Source: Oenanthe sinensis (lineage: Eukaryota > Streptophyta > Magnoliopsida > Apiales > Apiaceae). From it: DNA of 64,000 nt. The notes beneath the pieces were generated by a model. It did not search any database. It was not told the origin of the DNA and saw only the letters and a program-made list of their open reading frames with translations. Made by a program: the position numbers and the translations under genes. Of the stretch, positions 46,933-58,685 are shown piece by piece (position 1 is the stretch's first letter; every line of letters starts with the position of its first letter). The stretch covers positions 12,178,001 through 12,242,000 of the forward strand of contig JAPMAC010000231.1 of assembly GCA_028671895.1 (NCBI GenBank). The letters are read 5' to 3'.

Positions 46933-47110
46933 TGCATCTCAATCTTTCCAAACTGAACAAATCTTCTAGAACTAATTATTTCTGCTGTACAATTCAATCT
47001 CTCTTGATTTTATATAATCAGTTATCTAGGTTCTGATCTCTTCAAACTCTAATGAACCTAAGTTCTTACGAATTTAAGATTTAATGAACCTATGATATCA
47101 TGTTATGATA
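46933..47110 (-). repeat. LTR of the decayed copia copy, right part
   Basis: Continues from 38956 after the target duplication. The end is not clear; I place it loosely near 47110. Confidence 0.4.
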
Positions 47111-47170
47111 AATGTAGATTTTGACAGCAGGTACGTATAGGTAACCTCTGATAGACATTAGTTCAATTTT

Positions 47171-47356
47171 ATGCATTTGTCTTCTGATGAGGCTATCATC
47201 CTGGAGTATGAATATGGTGTGAAGCAGACTTTCCCCTTATTCAAAATCATGGAACAATATTATCAATTCAAAATCATGGAACAATATTATCAAACTCCGA
47301 AGGAAGTCTATATAGTCATTAAAATGAACATCAACTTCAACAGATCAATTGCTTAA
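47171..47356 (+). pseudogene. Short ORF remnant with 27-base tandem duplication
   Basis: Encodes EAIILEYEYGVKQTFPLF and then FKIMEQYYQ twice, through a tandem repeat of tcaaaatcatggaacaat-type sequence at about 47240-47293. It may be a fragment of a transposon or gene; family not recognised. Confidence 0.3.
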
Positions 47357-47499
47357 AGAATTCTTCAAAGGATTGCTAAACTTAGGGAGGAAGCTACAAA
47401 AGTCTCTATGAACTATTAATCTTCTTATGAATGCAAAATGTTTAGAATGGTTGAGATCTAGTTTAGTAGTTAGTATTTTTATCTATCAGAAAAGAATAG

Positions 47500-50400
47500 T
47501 ACAGGAAGGCCTATGCGATACATGCATACAGAGGAATTAAAAAAAATGAGACATGCTTCTTGCTCAAAAGATGCAATATAATATCTTGTCCAAAACGACT
47601 GGTGACTTCCTATAACATTCCGCGGAAGAAAAAAAGAGAGGATCACATCTCCCCTTTAAGGCTACTTTCTGGAGTCTACGAACATCAAAATAAATTTGAC
47701 CCGGTCGTAGGCATAGTACTTAAGGTCTGCACCCTGTATTATACGACTCTCGGGATGGACTTCACAAGATCTCTAGCATATGACAACGCTGCACAACACA
47801 CTGAAGGCAATGGTTTCAACACTAAAATAACGAAGTGGAGAAAACATGGCACGGTATTTATGTTTGTAAGCCACTGTAAGTATGATGGTCGAAAAAACCT
47901 TCTCAAGAAAGCGAGCTCGAGCCCAAGCAAGCAAAAGCTCAAACCCAGGTGAGCAGAAGCTCAAAGCCAAGGCGAACTTCAAGCTCAAACTCAGGTGAGC
48001 CGAAGCTCTAGCCTAGGGAAATATTGCAAAGGCGATAAACAACATTAGAAAGTATTGCACGAAATGACAGACAAGGCAAACTCTGGTCTCGCAGAAAAGA
48101 AAGAAGAAAAGTATTGGCTACAACAAAAGAAATACAAATATTATAGGTGAAAACTGAGCTATTAGCATTGTAAGGAGCCTCAAACAGAGGAGTTAAAGGA
48201 GGAAACAAGTGGTACACAAGCATGATGAACAAAAAAAAAAGATGAAGTGGCCACATTATGAAAGGGAAGCAACAATTATGAATAAACTGCATAATATCTA
48301 ACTTTGCAGAATAAAATGCTTTCATCTAATACGTTCTACGAAAATTTAAGGCAGTTTTAGTGAAGGGGTGTCTAGCTATCCAGATTCGAGAAAAATTCAT
48401 TGAATCTGCAAGTTTCTTCAACATTAAGGCAATGAGTATATCTGCAAAATTCTTTGATCTCTGGGTTTGAAGAATTGATTTCCTAAATAAAGAAAATTGA
48501 ATAAAAGTTGCTCCCAAAAGCAATAAAAAAGAGTGTGAAGTAATGACAACAAGCAGAGAGCCAAGAATGGTACACGAGGTGATGATTTAACAAACACCAC
48601 AAAATAGTGGAAGAAGGGAACAATATATGAGAAGTTCCCACATGTTTCTTGCTTAAAACTTAAGCAGTGGTCAACGAAGAAAAAAAGTAAAATTATGTTG
48701 TGGTTTTGCCTCTCCCCTCAATAATCTGAAGGAGCAAAACTGGTATTTAATTAAGTTCGTGAAGCATGGAGGATTACAGGAAGGCGTATACTACATCCAA
48801 AGCAAATTATGGAGTGGGGGAAAATATTTTTGGGCGTGATTATCACCCGAGAGAATTAACAACTCTGGAAACTATGATTTGATGTATTAGCTCAGGAAGA
48901 AGTTGAAGTGGCCAAGGCTGGTAACAATCGCCACTAGCTCGCCTGCAACTGCAAGTTAACCTGTAACCACAGCCCCGGCAAAGGATTATGGAGTTGGCAC
49001 TTCAAGAAGCTCTAACTACGTCATCTGAGAATTTTGGTTCTATTTGAGATTGAAAAATAAAATCAGTGGAAGGCAACCTAAAATCTCGTGGAACTCAAAG
49101 CAACGGACAGAGACATGAACTGGATAAGCAATAAAAATAAACCCGGTGCCATCAAGGTACGAGAAGAAGGAAAGAAATGAAAGGAACATGGATCAAGAAA
49201 TGCAACTCAGCATTGTCAAACACTATGTGTATGTGTACTGGAATAAGAAAAAACTAGAGCACATGAATAAACAAAAAATACATGAATGATGCATCCTCGG
49301 TGCTAATCAAGAATTATGAAAATTTAATACAGAGCACTTGCAGAGGACATCAGACGCAAAAATTGTCTACGTTGCATGGGAAATAAAGGAAGGCATCTGT
49401 AAACTATAGCATACATACACGTTAATGAGGAACCCTAAAGAAAAAGTACCAAATAAAAGAAGCTGGTTGAAGGCTCTACTTGATTGAGAGTCGGAGGCCA
49501 ACAATAACGACAAAATGATCTTGGATCTAAAATCAGATGTCAATTTAAGACAACATGATGCAGCAAGAAAATATATAGCAGCAAAGTTAATAGAACAAGA
49601 AAGTTAGTAAAGTAAAGCGGCAATTGTCCAGTGCTGCGAAATACTTAACTAGTTAAACCGTCTACCAAGCTATCACAATGGGGAAGGTGGAGCTTAAAAG
49701 AAAAGCATGAAATCTATTGAATTTCTAATAAGAAACTGCCAACACAAATCCTAGCAGAACTCTTAAACACCTGAAGTGGCACATACAAACAGAAAAAGAA
49801 GTATGCAAAAACTATGCTAAAACTTCTTGAAAATTCTGGAATCTAAACTTTATTGTCTTCAAAGAAACTGGAAGAAGAAAAACATGGCAGCAGAAAAAAC
49901 AGCAGGATGATACAAACTGGTGGAGTGTATTTGGAAGAAAAGCAGTTTATCCTAATACTCCTTGTGGCCTCATGCTTCCCATCTCTCTAAAAAGCTAAAA
50001 GCTCAATGAGTATGTGGGAAAAAAAAGCTTAGAAAGTCGCTAGTTGGGTATTGACAGAACACAATGATTGTTATATATCGTTATGCAGAATAAGCTCTTG
50101 GAGATGACGTTAGAGTGTAGAGGCAACAAATATGTTGCATGGAGAACAAACACAGTTCACCAAGATAACGTGTTAAAGAGAGCATAAAAAGATGTGCAAG
50201 AGGGTCACACTACAGGTTCAGCTGGCACGAAAGTTAAAACTTAATAGCTACTGGAGCAGATAAGAGGTCCATACTGCAGTACATAGAGCTTGCACGCTAG
50301 AGGTTTATGCCTCAGAACTCATATTAGCATGATCCGGCACATGTTGCTATAATTAAATGTTACAACAAATATTGAAGCTCATACATGTTGCTATAATTTA

Positions 50401-51067
50401 ATGTTACAACAAATATTGAAGCTCATACTCGAGTATGATGAATACGGATCTGTTACGCTTTGTATGTTGGCCGGAAACCAGTGACATCAACAAGAAATAT
50501 CATTAGGAGCAAAAAAGCAAACAAATCCTAGACTTGTGATCTGACAAATCACATGGGGCAAAAACTTGATCAACTCCTAGACTTCTGATCTGTTGACTAT
50601 CACATGGGGGCAAAAAATTGATCAAATCCTAAACTTATGATCTGTCAATGATCGCTCGGGATATAAATTTATCCTTCCTAATACAAGTGATGTAGCACTT
50701 TAATATTTAAATAATAAATCACTTGGGGCAGAGGATATGATATGAAAACTTACCATATATAGGTGACTTGCTCCCAAAAAGAGGGACTATTGGGCTAATA
50801 CGATAAAGGTAACATCTCCTAAAAGAATTACTTGCTCTTGATTCCTATATAAGGATACTTAGGCAACTTGAGAAAGGATACGAATTTCTATTATCTACTA
50901 AGAATTAATTCTCTCAAGCACAGCCCCAAATATGATAAACTCTAATTTTCCCCAAAAATCACCATGGATATTTAATCCCTAGTTTTTAATTTGTATAGCT
51001 ATATACAAATACCCGATTAAAAATATTCATATTGAAGCCTTGTTCGTGACGAAAATTGGCATCAACA
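47500..51067 (+). repeat. Unassigned noncoding repeat region, possible gypsy-type LTR at its right end
   Basis: No recognised domain in any frame; the 130-codon frame at 47560-47952 resembles nothing I know. Local tandem repeats: an agctcaaa..aggtgagc unit near 47930-48010, a ~46-base unit twice at about 50340-50428, and a ~58-base unit about three times at 50500-50660. From ~50770 the sequence looks like an LTR promoter half: gggactattgggctaatacg, a TATATAAGG box at 50846-50854, and an end near attggcatcaaca at 51067. I infer a noncoding (LARD-like) or decayed gypsy element. Confidence 0.35.
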
Positions 51068-52155
51068 GTTTTGTTGATTAAAAGTTTGCAAAAGATTGTT
51101 GGCAGAAGCTAATTGAATTGGATATAATCCGGAATATGGAAAATGTATTTTAGAGTCCACTGCCGAAAGGGCTGTGAATAGTTTCTTCAGTTTTCAGTAG
51201 AGGTATGAATACATGTTGTTGTCTTGCTTCTTGCTCATGAGATCTCGATTTCTCATGTCAAAGGACAAGTGAATATGGTAGGCACTCTATTGTTTCCATC
51301 ACTTACGTGTTTCATCTCTGCACTTGTGACATGTCATTTTCTAATTTATATGGTTAATGATTATATTTGCTACAAAAAATTATTAAGTTACTCAGGTAAA
51401 TATAGTTTATGATCCAATTAAGGTCTTTTCTTGAGCCCTTAAGGTTTTGTGAGAGTTGGTTACTTAAAGGCAACCCTTAAATGAGTATTAATAAAACCTA
51501 TACCATATATCAATCATAGTATTGTCAATCACATCCCACAAACAATTTCAAATCGTATTATTAGAATGTAAGCATCACAAACAAGATCAACAATCGTCCT
51601 TTGTGTCAAATGTGTGAAAAACTAGGCCACACTACAAGGGACACTCACTTTGCAAGCAGGCTACCAGCAACTCACTCGATAACACCTGGAAGTTTCAGTA
51701 AAGATTTATGGCAAAATTTGCATGACATCTGTCCTCTATGAAATTATTTCAAGTGATGTTTAAGGTCCTTTACCTATTTTTCCTACTCATAAAAAAATTA
51801 TATTGTGGCTTTTATTGATCAATCACAAGATATTTGTGTGTGAATATCTAATATAACCCCCAACGACTGGCATTTTCTAGGCTTAAACATCTTGTGCATC
51901 ATGGATTGACACTTCCTCAGCTTTAACATCTCGTGAATATCGATTAAATTACTATTATTTTTTGTTTTTTGCGATACCTTGTTAGTATTATTATATAACT
52001 TTGACAACATTTACTTGTTATCAGATGATCCTAAAGTGGAACAGGGAGAAAAATTATCAATGATTTGGCTGAATGCTGACTGCCCTAAAATATTTTGAAT
52101 ACCCACATATTACACTCTATTGAAAACAATATTTCATTTAAACTCATGAGAAAGT
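51068..52155. other. Intergenic sequence and probable 3' UTR of the host gene
   Basis: Bases just below 52156 should be the 3' untranslated region of the minus-strand gene. I cannot place a poly(A) site. At 51085-51200 the plus strand has a peptide-like stretch (IGYNPEYGKCILESTAERAV) with an in-frame stop before it. This may be an exon relic of another gene. Confidence 0.4.
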
Positions 52156-52269
52156 TTAAATTGGATGGCGATCTTTAAGTCTTTCAGAATGAGTACCGAC
52201 CCTTTTCCTTTGTGAGCGTGGATATAATAGTTGTTGAATCTGTTTCTCTGCAGCAGCCTCTGATTTTGC
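52156..52269 (-). CDS. Host gene, last exon: C-terminus of FMN-binding split-barrel (HugZ/DUF2470-like) protein
   Basis: Minus-strand exon of 38 codons including TAA (52158-52156). The acceptor is tatgcag before GCA at 52269, phase 0. It encodes AKSEAAAEKQIQQLLYPRSQ and a basic tail. The helix AAEKQIQQLL-(Y/F)-PRS is, as I recall, the C-terminal end of plant proteins with an FMN-binding split barrel followed by a DUF2470 tail, probably plastid proteins of the HugZ type. The preceding exon is 63652-63747, whose last codon is also complete. The family name rests on memory and needs a search; that these are real exons is better supported. Confidence 0.65.
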   Translation of the reverse strand, partial: AKSEAAAEKQIQQLLYPRSQRKRVGTHSERLKDRHPI

Positions 52270-52738
52270 CTGCATACATAAATTAAATTTCATCAATGAA
52301 GTCCAGATTTTTGGAAAATTATCGCCTACCAAAGAAAAATTATCATATAATGTAAATCAATATAGCATGTAAATTTTTAATCAGTATGTTGTTGTCCAAT
52401 TGGAGTTCTGAATGAGTTTATATATAAAACTGCATGGGCAGGGGATACTTGCAAACTACATAGCAGTAAATTGCATGGGCGTGGATACTCGCAAACACGA
52501 TAGTCCACATGTAAATATACAAAATTGTCGATCATTAGTCAATTGCATCTTTTTATAAATTATTTGATACATGTTATATGTGATTGTAATACCAGTATTA
52601 GTATATTGTCTAAAAAATGATATAAGATTTTAGATAAATGGTGTTCTAATATTAGACGCCATTCATGCACAAAAACTAAAAATTAACATTATATCATCTC
52701 TCTAGACTATATACTACTATAACTGAAATTATATCCTA
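52270..52738. other. Intron of the host gene, 3' part
   Basis: AT-rich, with no coding signal. Two short 'gcatgggc..ggatactygcaaac' copies lie near 52433 and 52475. The whole intron spans 52270-63651. Confidence 0.6.
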
Positions 52739-52747
52739 TATATAATA

Positions 52748-53126
52748 GGGTCCTGGTCCGTGATTGTCAGGGACCGTTACACAACAATCACTTTTTCTCC
52801 CGTTGGATCAATTATTCAATGGCTAGGATTAAAAAATATTAAATAGTGCCCGCGAATAAAAATCGCGGAGCCCGCTAAAAATTATCGCGGAAGGTATTAA
52901 TTATTGCGGAAGGTATTAATTATCGTGGAAGGTATTAATACACCTTCAAAGGCTCTGCGGTTATTATCCGAGGATTGATTAATACCTTCCACGATCATTT
53001 TTAGCAGTCGCTCCGTGATTTTTATTCACGGACACTATTTAATTTTTTTAATCCTAGTCATTGAATGATTGATACAACGGCATAAAAAGTGATTGTTGTG
53101 TAAATGGTCCCTGACAAATCGAACCC
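52748..53126. mobile_element. Mutator-type foldback MITE
   Basis: 379 bases with long inverted ends (gggtcctgg..tgtcagggacc..acacaacaatcac at left, inverted at right) and the exact 9-base target duplication tatataata at 52739-52747 and 53127-53135. A 9-base duplication is typical of Mutator-like elements. The interior has a 19-base unit (cggaaggtattaattat) three times at 52894-52950 and almost the whole element can fold back. No ORF. Confidence 0.85.
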
Positions 53127-53135
53127 TATATAATA

Positions 53136-53460
53136 AGCCTAGAAGAGATCTTATATAGATTTTTTTTGGTCGTCAGCACTAGATAAAATATTTAATTCGT
53201 TCATTCGATCAAATGTCAGCCTTGGACTTGTATAATGGATTTTGATAATCAATAATGAAGAAACTTAGGTCTCTCACTCCCGCTCCAATAACAACTCCCG
53301 CTCCAATAACAACTGATTATAAATTACTAAATATAATAGAAAAACAACATTAATCCAACAAGATAAATTAAATGAAAGCTGTGATATCTTATATTAAGTA
53401 ATAATATGTAAACCAATACTAAAAGTCTAGAGTTCGAATCTCATCAACAACCTATTAAAA
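53136..53460. other. Intron sequence
   Basis: No gene. A short tandem repeat cccgctccaataacaact occurs twice near 53278-53313. Confidence 0.6.
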
Positions 53461-53469
53461 ACAAATAGC

Positions 53470-54111
53470 AAGGAGAAACAAAGGCCATCGATAATCAATA
53501 TCATGATGAAGAGCAGCTGTTTGTAGCTTCGTATTTTTCCACCAACAGTTCCACTGAAAGCTGGCTTATAGATAGTGGTTGCACAAACCACATGACATAT
53601 GATCGAGAACTTTTAAGAGATCTTGATGAGGCTGTCGTCTCTAGAGTCCGAGTTGGAAATGGAGCTTATATTGCAGTAAAAGGAAAAGGAACAGTAGAAA
53701 TTCAACGTCATACGGGTCTGAAATTAATTTATGTCTTGTATGTTCCAGATATCAACTAAAATCTTTGAGTGTTTGTCAGTTGACAAAAAAAGGCTACAAA
53801 GTGTTGTTTAAAGACAAACATTGTGTAATCAAAGACGCACTGTACACAAAGAGGATATCAACACAATGCTTTGGCATAAAAAATAGGGCACTTCCATCAT
53901 GCTACTCTACTTTTTATGGAGATGAACAATATGGAAAGAGGGTTGCCTGCATTAGATTGAGCCACTCAAATGTGTTGCATGACAGTACGGAAAGCAAAAT
54001 AGATTTCCCTTCCAACAAAATAATGTTTGGAGGGCCACAGAGAAGCTACAATTATACACGCAGACGTTGCAGGAACAGTAAGTACATCATCATCAAATGG
54101 ATTTAATTTTA
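53470..54111 (+). pseudogene. pol: Decayed copia pol: protease and integrase zinc domain
   Basis: Protease stretch WLIDSGCTNHMTYDRELL near 53568, then RVRVGNGAYIAVKGKG and SVCQLTKKGYKVLF. The integrase HHCC region follows in broken frames to about 54090. A MITE splits it from the integrase core. It belongs to a copia lineage different from A-D. Confidence 0.8.
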
Positions 54112-54637
54112 GGGTTAAATATCAAATTGGTCACAGAGTGAAAGCATGATATCACTTTTGTCACCTATCTCAACGGCGTATCATTTCCATCACTTAAGTT
54201 GGTATAAATATCACAAGGGTAACCCTAAATATATGTTCGAGAATTGATAATGACATTTTTTCGAGTTCTGCATATTTGTTTTACATGCTATTACAACCAA
54301 ATGAAAACTTATAATTTTAGGTAATATTTTCAAAATTTATAAAAAATTTACCATTTATTTATTAATTTTATAAATTTTTTTCTTTTAATTTATTATTAAA
54401 AAAAGATTGAACATACTAAAACTCATTTTATTTGCAAAATAAAGCCCATAGATACAAATTTATATATAGTATACTTTTTAATGATTTATTCAAATTTTAA
54501 TAATTTTGAAAAGTAGTTATAGTTATTTTTTTAATATAAGGCTTACTAATGTGATATTTATGCCAACTTAAGTGATGTAAGTGATACCTCGTTGAGATGA
54601 CTACTTTCACTTCAGTACCCAATTTGATATTTAACCC
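54112..54637. mobile_element. MITE inserted in the copia integrase
   Basis: Inverted ends of about 110 bases: gggttaaatatcaaattgg at left, ccaatttgatatttaaccc at right, plus 'cacttaagttggyataaata' inside both. Flanked by ttaatttta and atttatttt(a)-type sequence, an imperfect 9-11 base duplication. The interior is AT-rich with no ORF. The frame at 54497-54826 on the minus strand is chance. Confidence 0.75.
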
Positions 54638-56349
54638 ATTTATTTTATGAAATAAAAAGCTGAAGCTGCTAGTATCTTTGATACTTTTAAAACTTGGGTT
54701 GAAATTCAAAGCAAAGGCAATATTAGGATTATCAGATCTGATAACGGAATTGAATATACCTCTGAAAAATTTAACAAGTTTTGTAGAGATGCAGGCATTG
54801 AATTGTACATCAGTTGACAGTACCATATACTCAACTGAACGATGTTGTGGAAAAATCGAACAATCATGGAGATGGCAAGGTGTTTACTTCATGAGAAAGG
54901 GCTGCCAAAGAAATTTGGCCCCAGGTTGCACATACAGCAGTTTTTCTACTAAACAGATTGCCAACAAAAGGTTTGAAGAAAATGACTCCACTTGACGTAT
55001 GGTATGGATTCAAACCGAAGTTGCTCAATATGAAAACATTTGGTTGTCTCTGTTTCTCTTATATTCCTCAAATTAAGAGGGATAAATTGGACAAAAAATC
55101 AGAATCTAGAATATTTGTAGGCTACACCTCAAATGCGTACATAATATACCAACCCCAAAGCAACAAAATTATCATTAGCAGGGATGTTCACTTCCATGAG
55201 TCAGATAACTGGGATTGGGAAAATGACAAGCAGATTCAAGACGAAAATGATAATGTGGATGACGAACCTGTTAGAGGAACCAGGCCACTCTCCAACATTT
55301 TTCAAATATATAATGTCGCTGTGATGGAACCTGCAGGGTACGAAGAAGCTTTTTAACTGATGAGAAGTGGATGGTTGCAATGAAGGAGCTTAAGATGATT
55401 AAAAAAACCAAACATGGAAATTGGTGGACAGGCCTAAACATAAAAAGCTATAGGAGGAGTCAAGTGGGTTTATAAAACCAAGTTTAATCCTGGTGGTTAC
55501 GTAAACAAGTACAACGCAAGACTTGTCAAGGGGTATGCACACCCCACAGATATATGGGGTAGATTTTTCTGAAACATCTGGCCCAGTTGCGAGGATGGAG
55601 ATTATAAGGAAGTTGTTGACTCTTGCTGCACAAAAGGGCTGGACAGAACACCAAATGGATGTCAAGTCAGCATTTTTGAATGGTTTCATGGAGGAAGAAA
55701 TTTTTCTCGAGCAACTTGAAGGATTTTTTTTCCAAGGACTAGAGGACAGGTATATCGACTAATAAAGGCTTTGTATAGCTTTAACAAGGATGAGTTGAAG
55801 CCTACTGCAACCTCGATGAATAACAAAGACAAGATTAGTTAGTAAAAAGGATGGTGCTCCTAAAGTTGATGGACTCTACAGAAGTTTAGTTGATGCTTGA
55901 TGCATCTTAGTTCGATGCTTGATGCATCTTACCACAACTAGGCCGGATATCATGAATGCTGTAAGTATTCTCTCAAGGTATATTCATTGTGCTAGTGAAA
56001 TCCATTTTCAAGCAGGCAAAGAATATTGCAATATGTTAAAGGCACAATTGATTATGGAATATAAAGTTCAGTAAAGTTGAGAACTTTAGACTCCATGGTT
56101 GTAGTGATAGCAATAGTAATTTGGCTGGATGTGATGTGATGATGATATGGAAAGTACCTCCGGTTATTGTTTTAGCTTTGGTTCTGGAGTGTTCTCATGG
56201 AGTTCAAAAAAACCAAGAAATCAGAGCTTAATCCACTCCTGAAGCAGAATATGTAGCTGCTACTACTGTTGTAAATCAAACCTTGTGGTTAAGGAAACTC
56301 ATAATATATTTACATATGGATCATCAAGAAGGCACACATATATTTGTGG
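54638..56349 (+). pseudogene. pol: Decayed copia pol: integrase core, RT, RNase H
   Basis: Fragments in order: WVEIQSKGNIRIIRSDNG (integrase; D kept), FGCLCFSYIPQ..VGYTSNAY, WVYKTKFNPGG (RT), HQMDVKSAFLNGFMEEE, and RNase H pieces (TTRPDIMNAV, STPEAEYVAATTVVNQTLW, FVDN). The YVDD segment is deleted between 55750 and 55800. The frame changes many times. RNase H is fused at about 56350 to SIRE-type pol. Confidence 0.8.
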
Positions 56350-58310
56350 ATAACATCATTGGCTTCACTATGGGATATGGCAAATTGATTCATGGAAATG
56401 TTGTCATTGAAGATGTAGCTTTGGTAAATGGTTTGAAGCACAATTTGTTGAGCATCACTCAATTCTGCAACAAAGACTTGAAGGTGGAGTTTGATAAAAA
56501 AATGTGCCTCATATATCACAGAAAAACCAAAGAAATTGCTCTGCAAGGAGTAAGGAAGGGAAGCTTATTTGTAGATGACTTGGACTCTGCAAACAAGGAT
56601 AAAATATGTTGTTTCTATACCAAAGCCTCTGAAAGTGAAAGTTGGCTTTGGCACAAGAGGTTGTCTCACTTGAACTTCAAGAATCTAAATTCTCTAGTCA
56701 AAAGAGAATTAGTGAAGGACTTGCCCTCCCTTAAATTCTGTATAGAAGGATTGTGCGAGGCATGTCAAAAAGGAAAGATGAAGAGGTCCAGTCACAGAAG
56801 CAAAGAATTCACCTCAATCACAAAGCCTCTACAATTAATTCACACGGATCTGTTTGGACCAGTAAATGTTATGTCAATGTCAAGAAGAAATATACACTTG
56901 TCATGGTTGATGACTTCTCCAAATACACATGGGTGGATTTCCTTCACTCAAAAGATAAAACTCCTGAGCTTATCATTGAATATCTAAGGAGACTAGATAA
57001 AGGCCCAACACCTGTTGTGGCTATAAGGAGTGATAATGGAACATAATTCAAAAATACTACATTAAGTGAATTCCGCAAAGAAAATGGAATTACTCACCAA
57101 TTCTCAGCTCCAAGAACTCCACAACAAAATGGAGTTGTTGAGAGGAAAAACAGGACTTTAATTGAAGCTACAAGAACCATGTTACCAGAAGCAAGTCTAC
57201 CAACTAGTTTTTGGGATGAAGCTGTCAGGACTGCATGTTACACTCAAAACAGGACCTCATCACAAAACCAGTTGGAAAGACTCCTTATCATATAATGACA
57301 AACAGAAGATCATCTGTCAAGTATATGCATGTGTTTGGAGCAAAGTGATTTGTCCTCAAAGATGATGCTGATTATCTAGGAAAATTTGAAGCCAAAGCAT
57401 ATGAAGGACATCATCATAGTTCAAATTTATGGGGATGATATCATTTTTGGCTCTACAAATGAAAAGTTGTGTCAAAGATTCTCAAAACTCATGCAAAGTG
57501 AATATGAAATAAGCATGATGGGAGAGCTCAATTACTTTCTAGGCCTTCAAATAAGTCAAAGAATAGATGGCATCTTCATAAGCCAAACCAAGTACATTAA
57601 TGACTTTCTCAAAAGGTTTGACATGCAAGATTGCTCACCTGCAAAAACTCCAATGTCTACAGCTATCAAACTTGATGAAGATAAGAAGGAAAAGAGTGTA
57701 GACATGAAGACCTATAGACGAATGATTGGATCTCTACTATATTTAACAGCTAGTAGGCCAGACATTATGTTCTCTACATGTTTGTGTGCAAGGTTTCAGG
57801 CCAATACAAAGGAATCTCATCTCATTGTTGTCAAGAGAATTCTGAGATATCTCAAAGGAACAACTCAGATGGGATTATGGTACACAAAGGAAACAGGATT
57901 CAACCTAGTTGGATATTCTGATGCTGATTTTGCTGGGTGCAGAGTTGATAGAAAAAGCACATCTGGAAGCTGTCAATTCTTTGGACAGAGATTGGTGTCA
58001 TGGTATAGCAAGAAGCAATAATTCGTTTCAACTTCCACAGTTGAGGCTGAATATATAGCTGCTGGAAGTTGTGCTCAAGTGCTTTTGATAAGAAATCAGT
58101 TAAGGGATTATGGACTAGTTTTGGAAAGAATTCCTATAATGTGTGACAACACTAGTGCTATATCCATTGTTGCAAATCCAGTGAATCATTCAAAGACAAA
58201 GCACATTGATGTAAAGTACCATTTCATAAGGGAACATGCAGAAAACGGTGTGATGGAATTATTCTATGTTTCTACACAATATATTTACTAAACCACTAGA
58301 TGAAGCCACA
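56350..58310 (+). pseudogene. pol: Element D: SIRE-type pol remnant (protease edge, integrase, RT end, RNase H)
   Basis: Closely follows element A: GFTMGYGKLIHGNVVIEDVA, then HHCC zinc domain (WHKRLSHLNF, CEACQKGK), then HTDLFGPVNV. The integrase core has a frame change near 56880 and TAA at 57044-57046, right after RSDNGT. At about 57395 integrase joins directly to the late RT: roughly 1 kb is deleted. The kept RT catalytic box reads YGDD rather than YVDD. RNase H runs from YSDADFAGC through a stop at about 58021 to TKHIDVKYHF. The 5' LTR, gag and most of protease are missing. Confidence 0.88.
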
Positions 58311-58685
58311 TTTAACAGGTTGGTTAGTGAGATTGGGATGCTAAATTTTTCTGGCTAGTGGCTGCAAAAGTATATCTCACCAATTGTTACAATAATTACT
58401 TCACAGACATGAATTTTCCATGATTTATCTAAGTGAAGTAAACTGATGTATATTTATAAATATATCAGTCATATTGTTGTACATTGTTTTTGAAAAATCA
58501 AAATTGTAGCTTGGAACTATTCAGACTCTTCTCTCCACTATGCCTGCTTCAAGCCAAGCTCCTCAAGTACAAGTCTCTTCTCAGATTAGGCCAACTCATT
58601 CCTCCTTTCTACAACAGCAACAAGATATCAACCCTAAGGGGGAGAAGGAAAGGAGGAGATTGAGGCAAAAAGGCAAAAGGCGGTA

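Noticed and set aside
47560..47952. 130-codon ORF as a gene
   Set aside because: No recognisable domain, overlaps antisense frames of similar length, and runs into tandem repeats.
53420..53445. tRNA or SINE B-box (gagttcgaatctc)
   Set aside because: No A box at the right distance and no cloverleaf; a similar gagtttgattctc at 62707 is also isolated.
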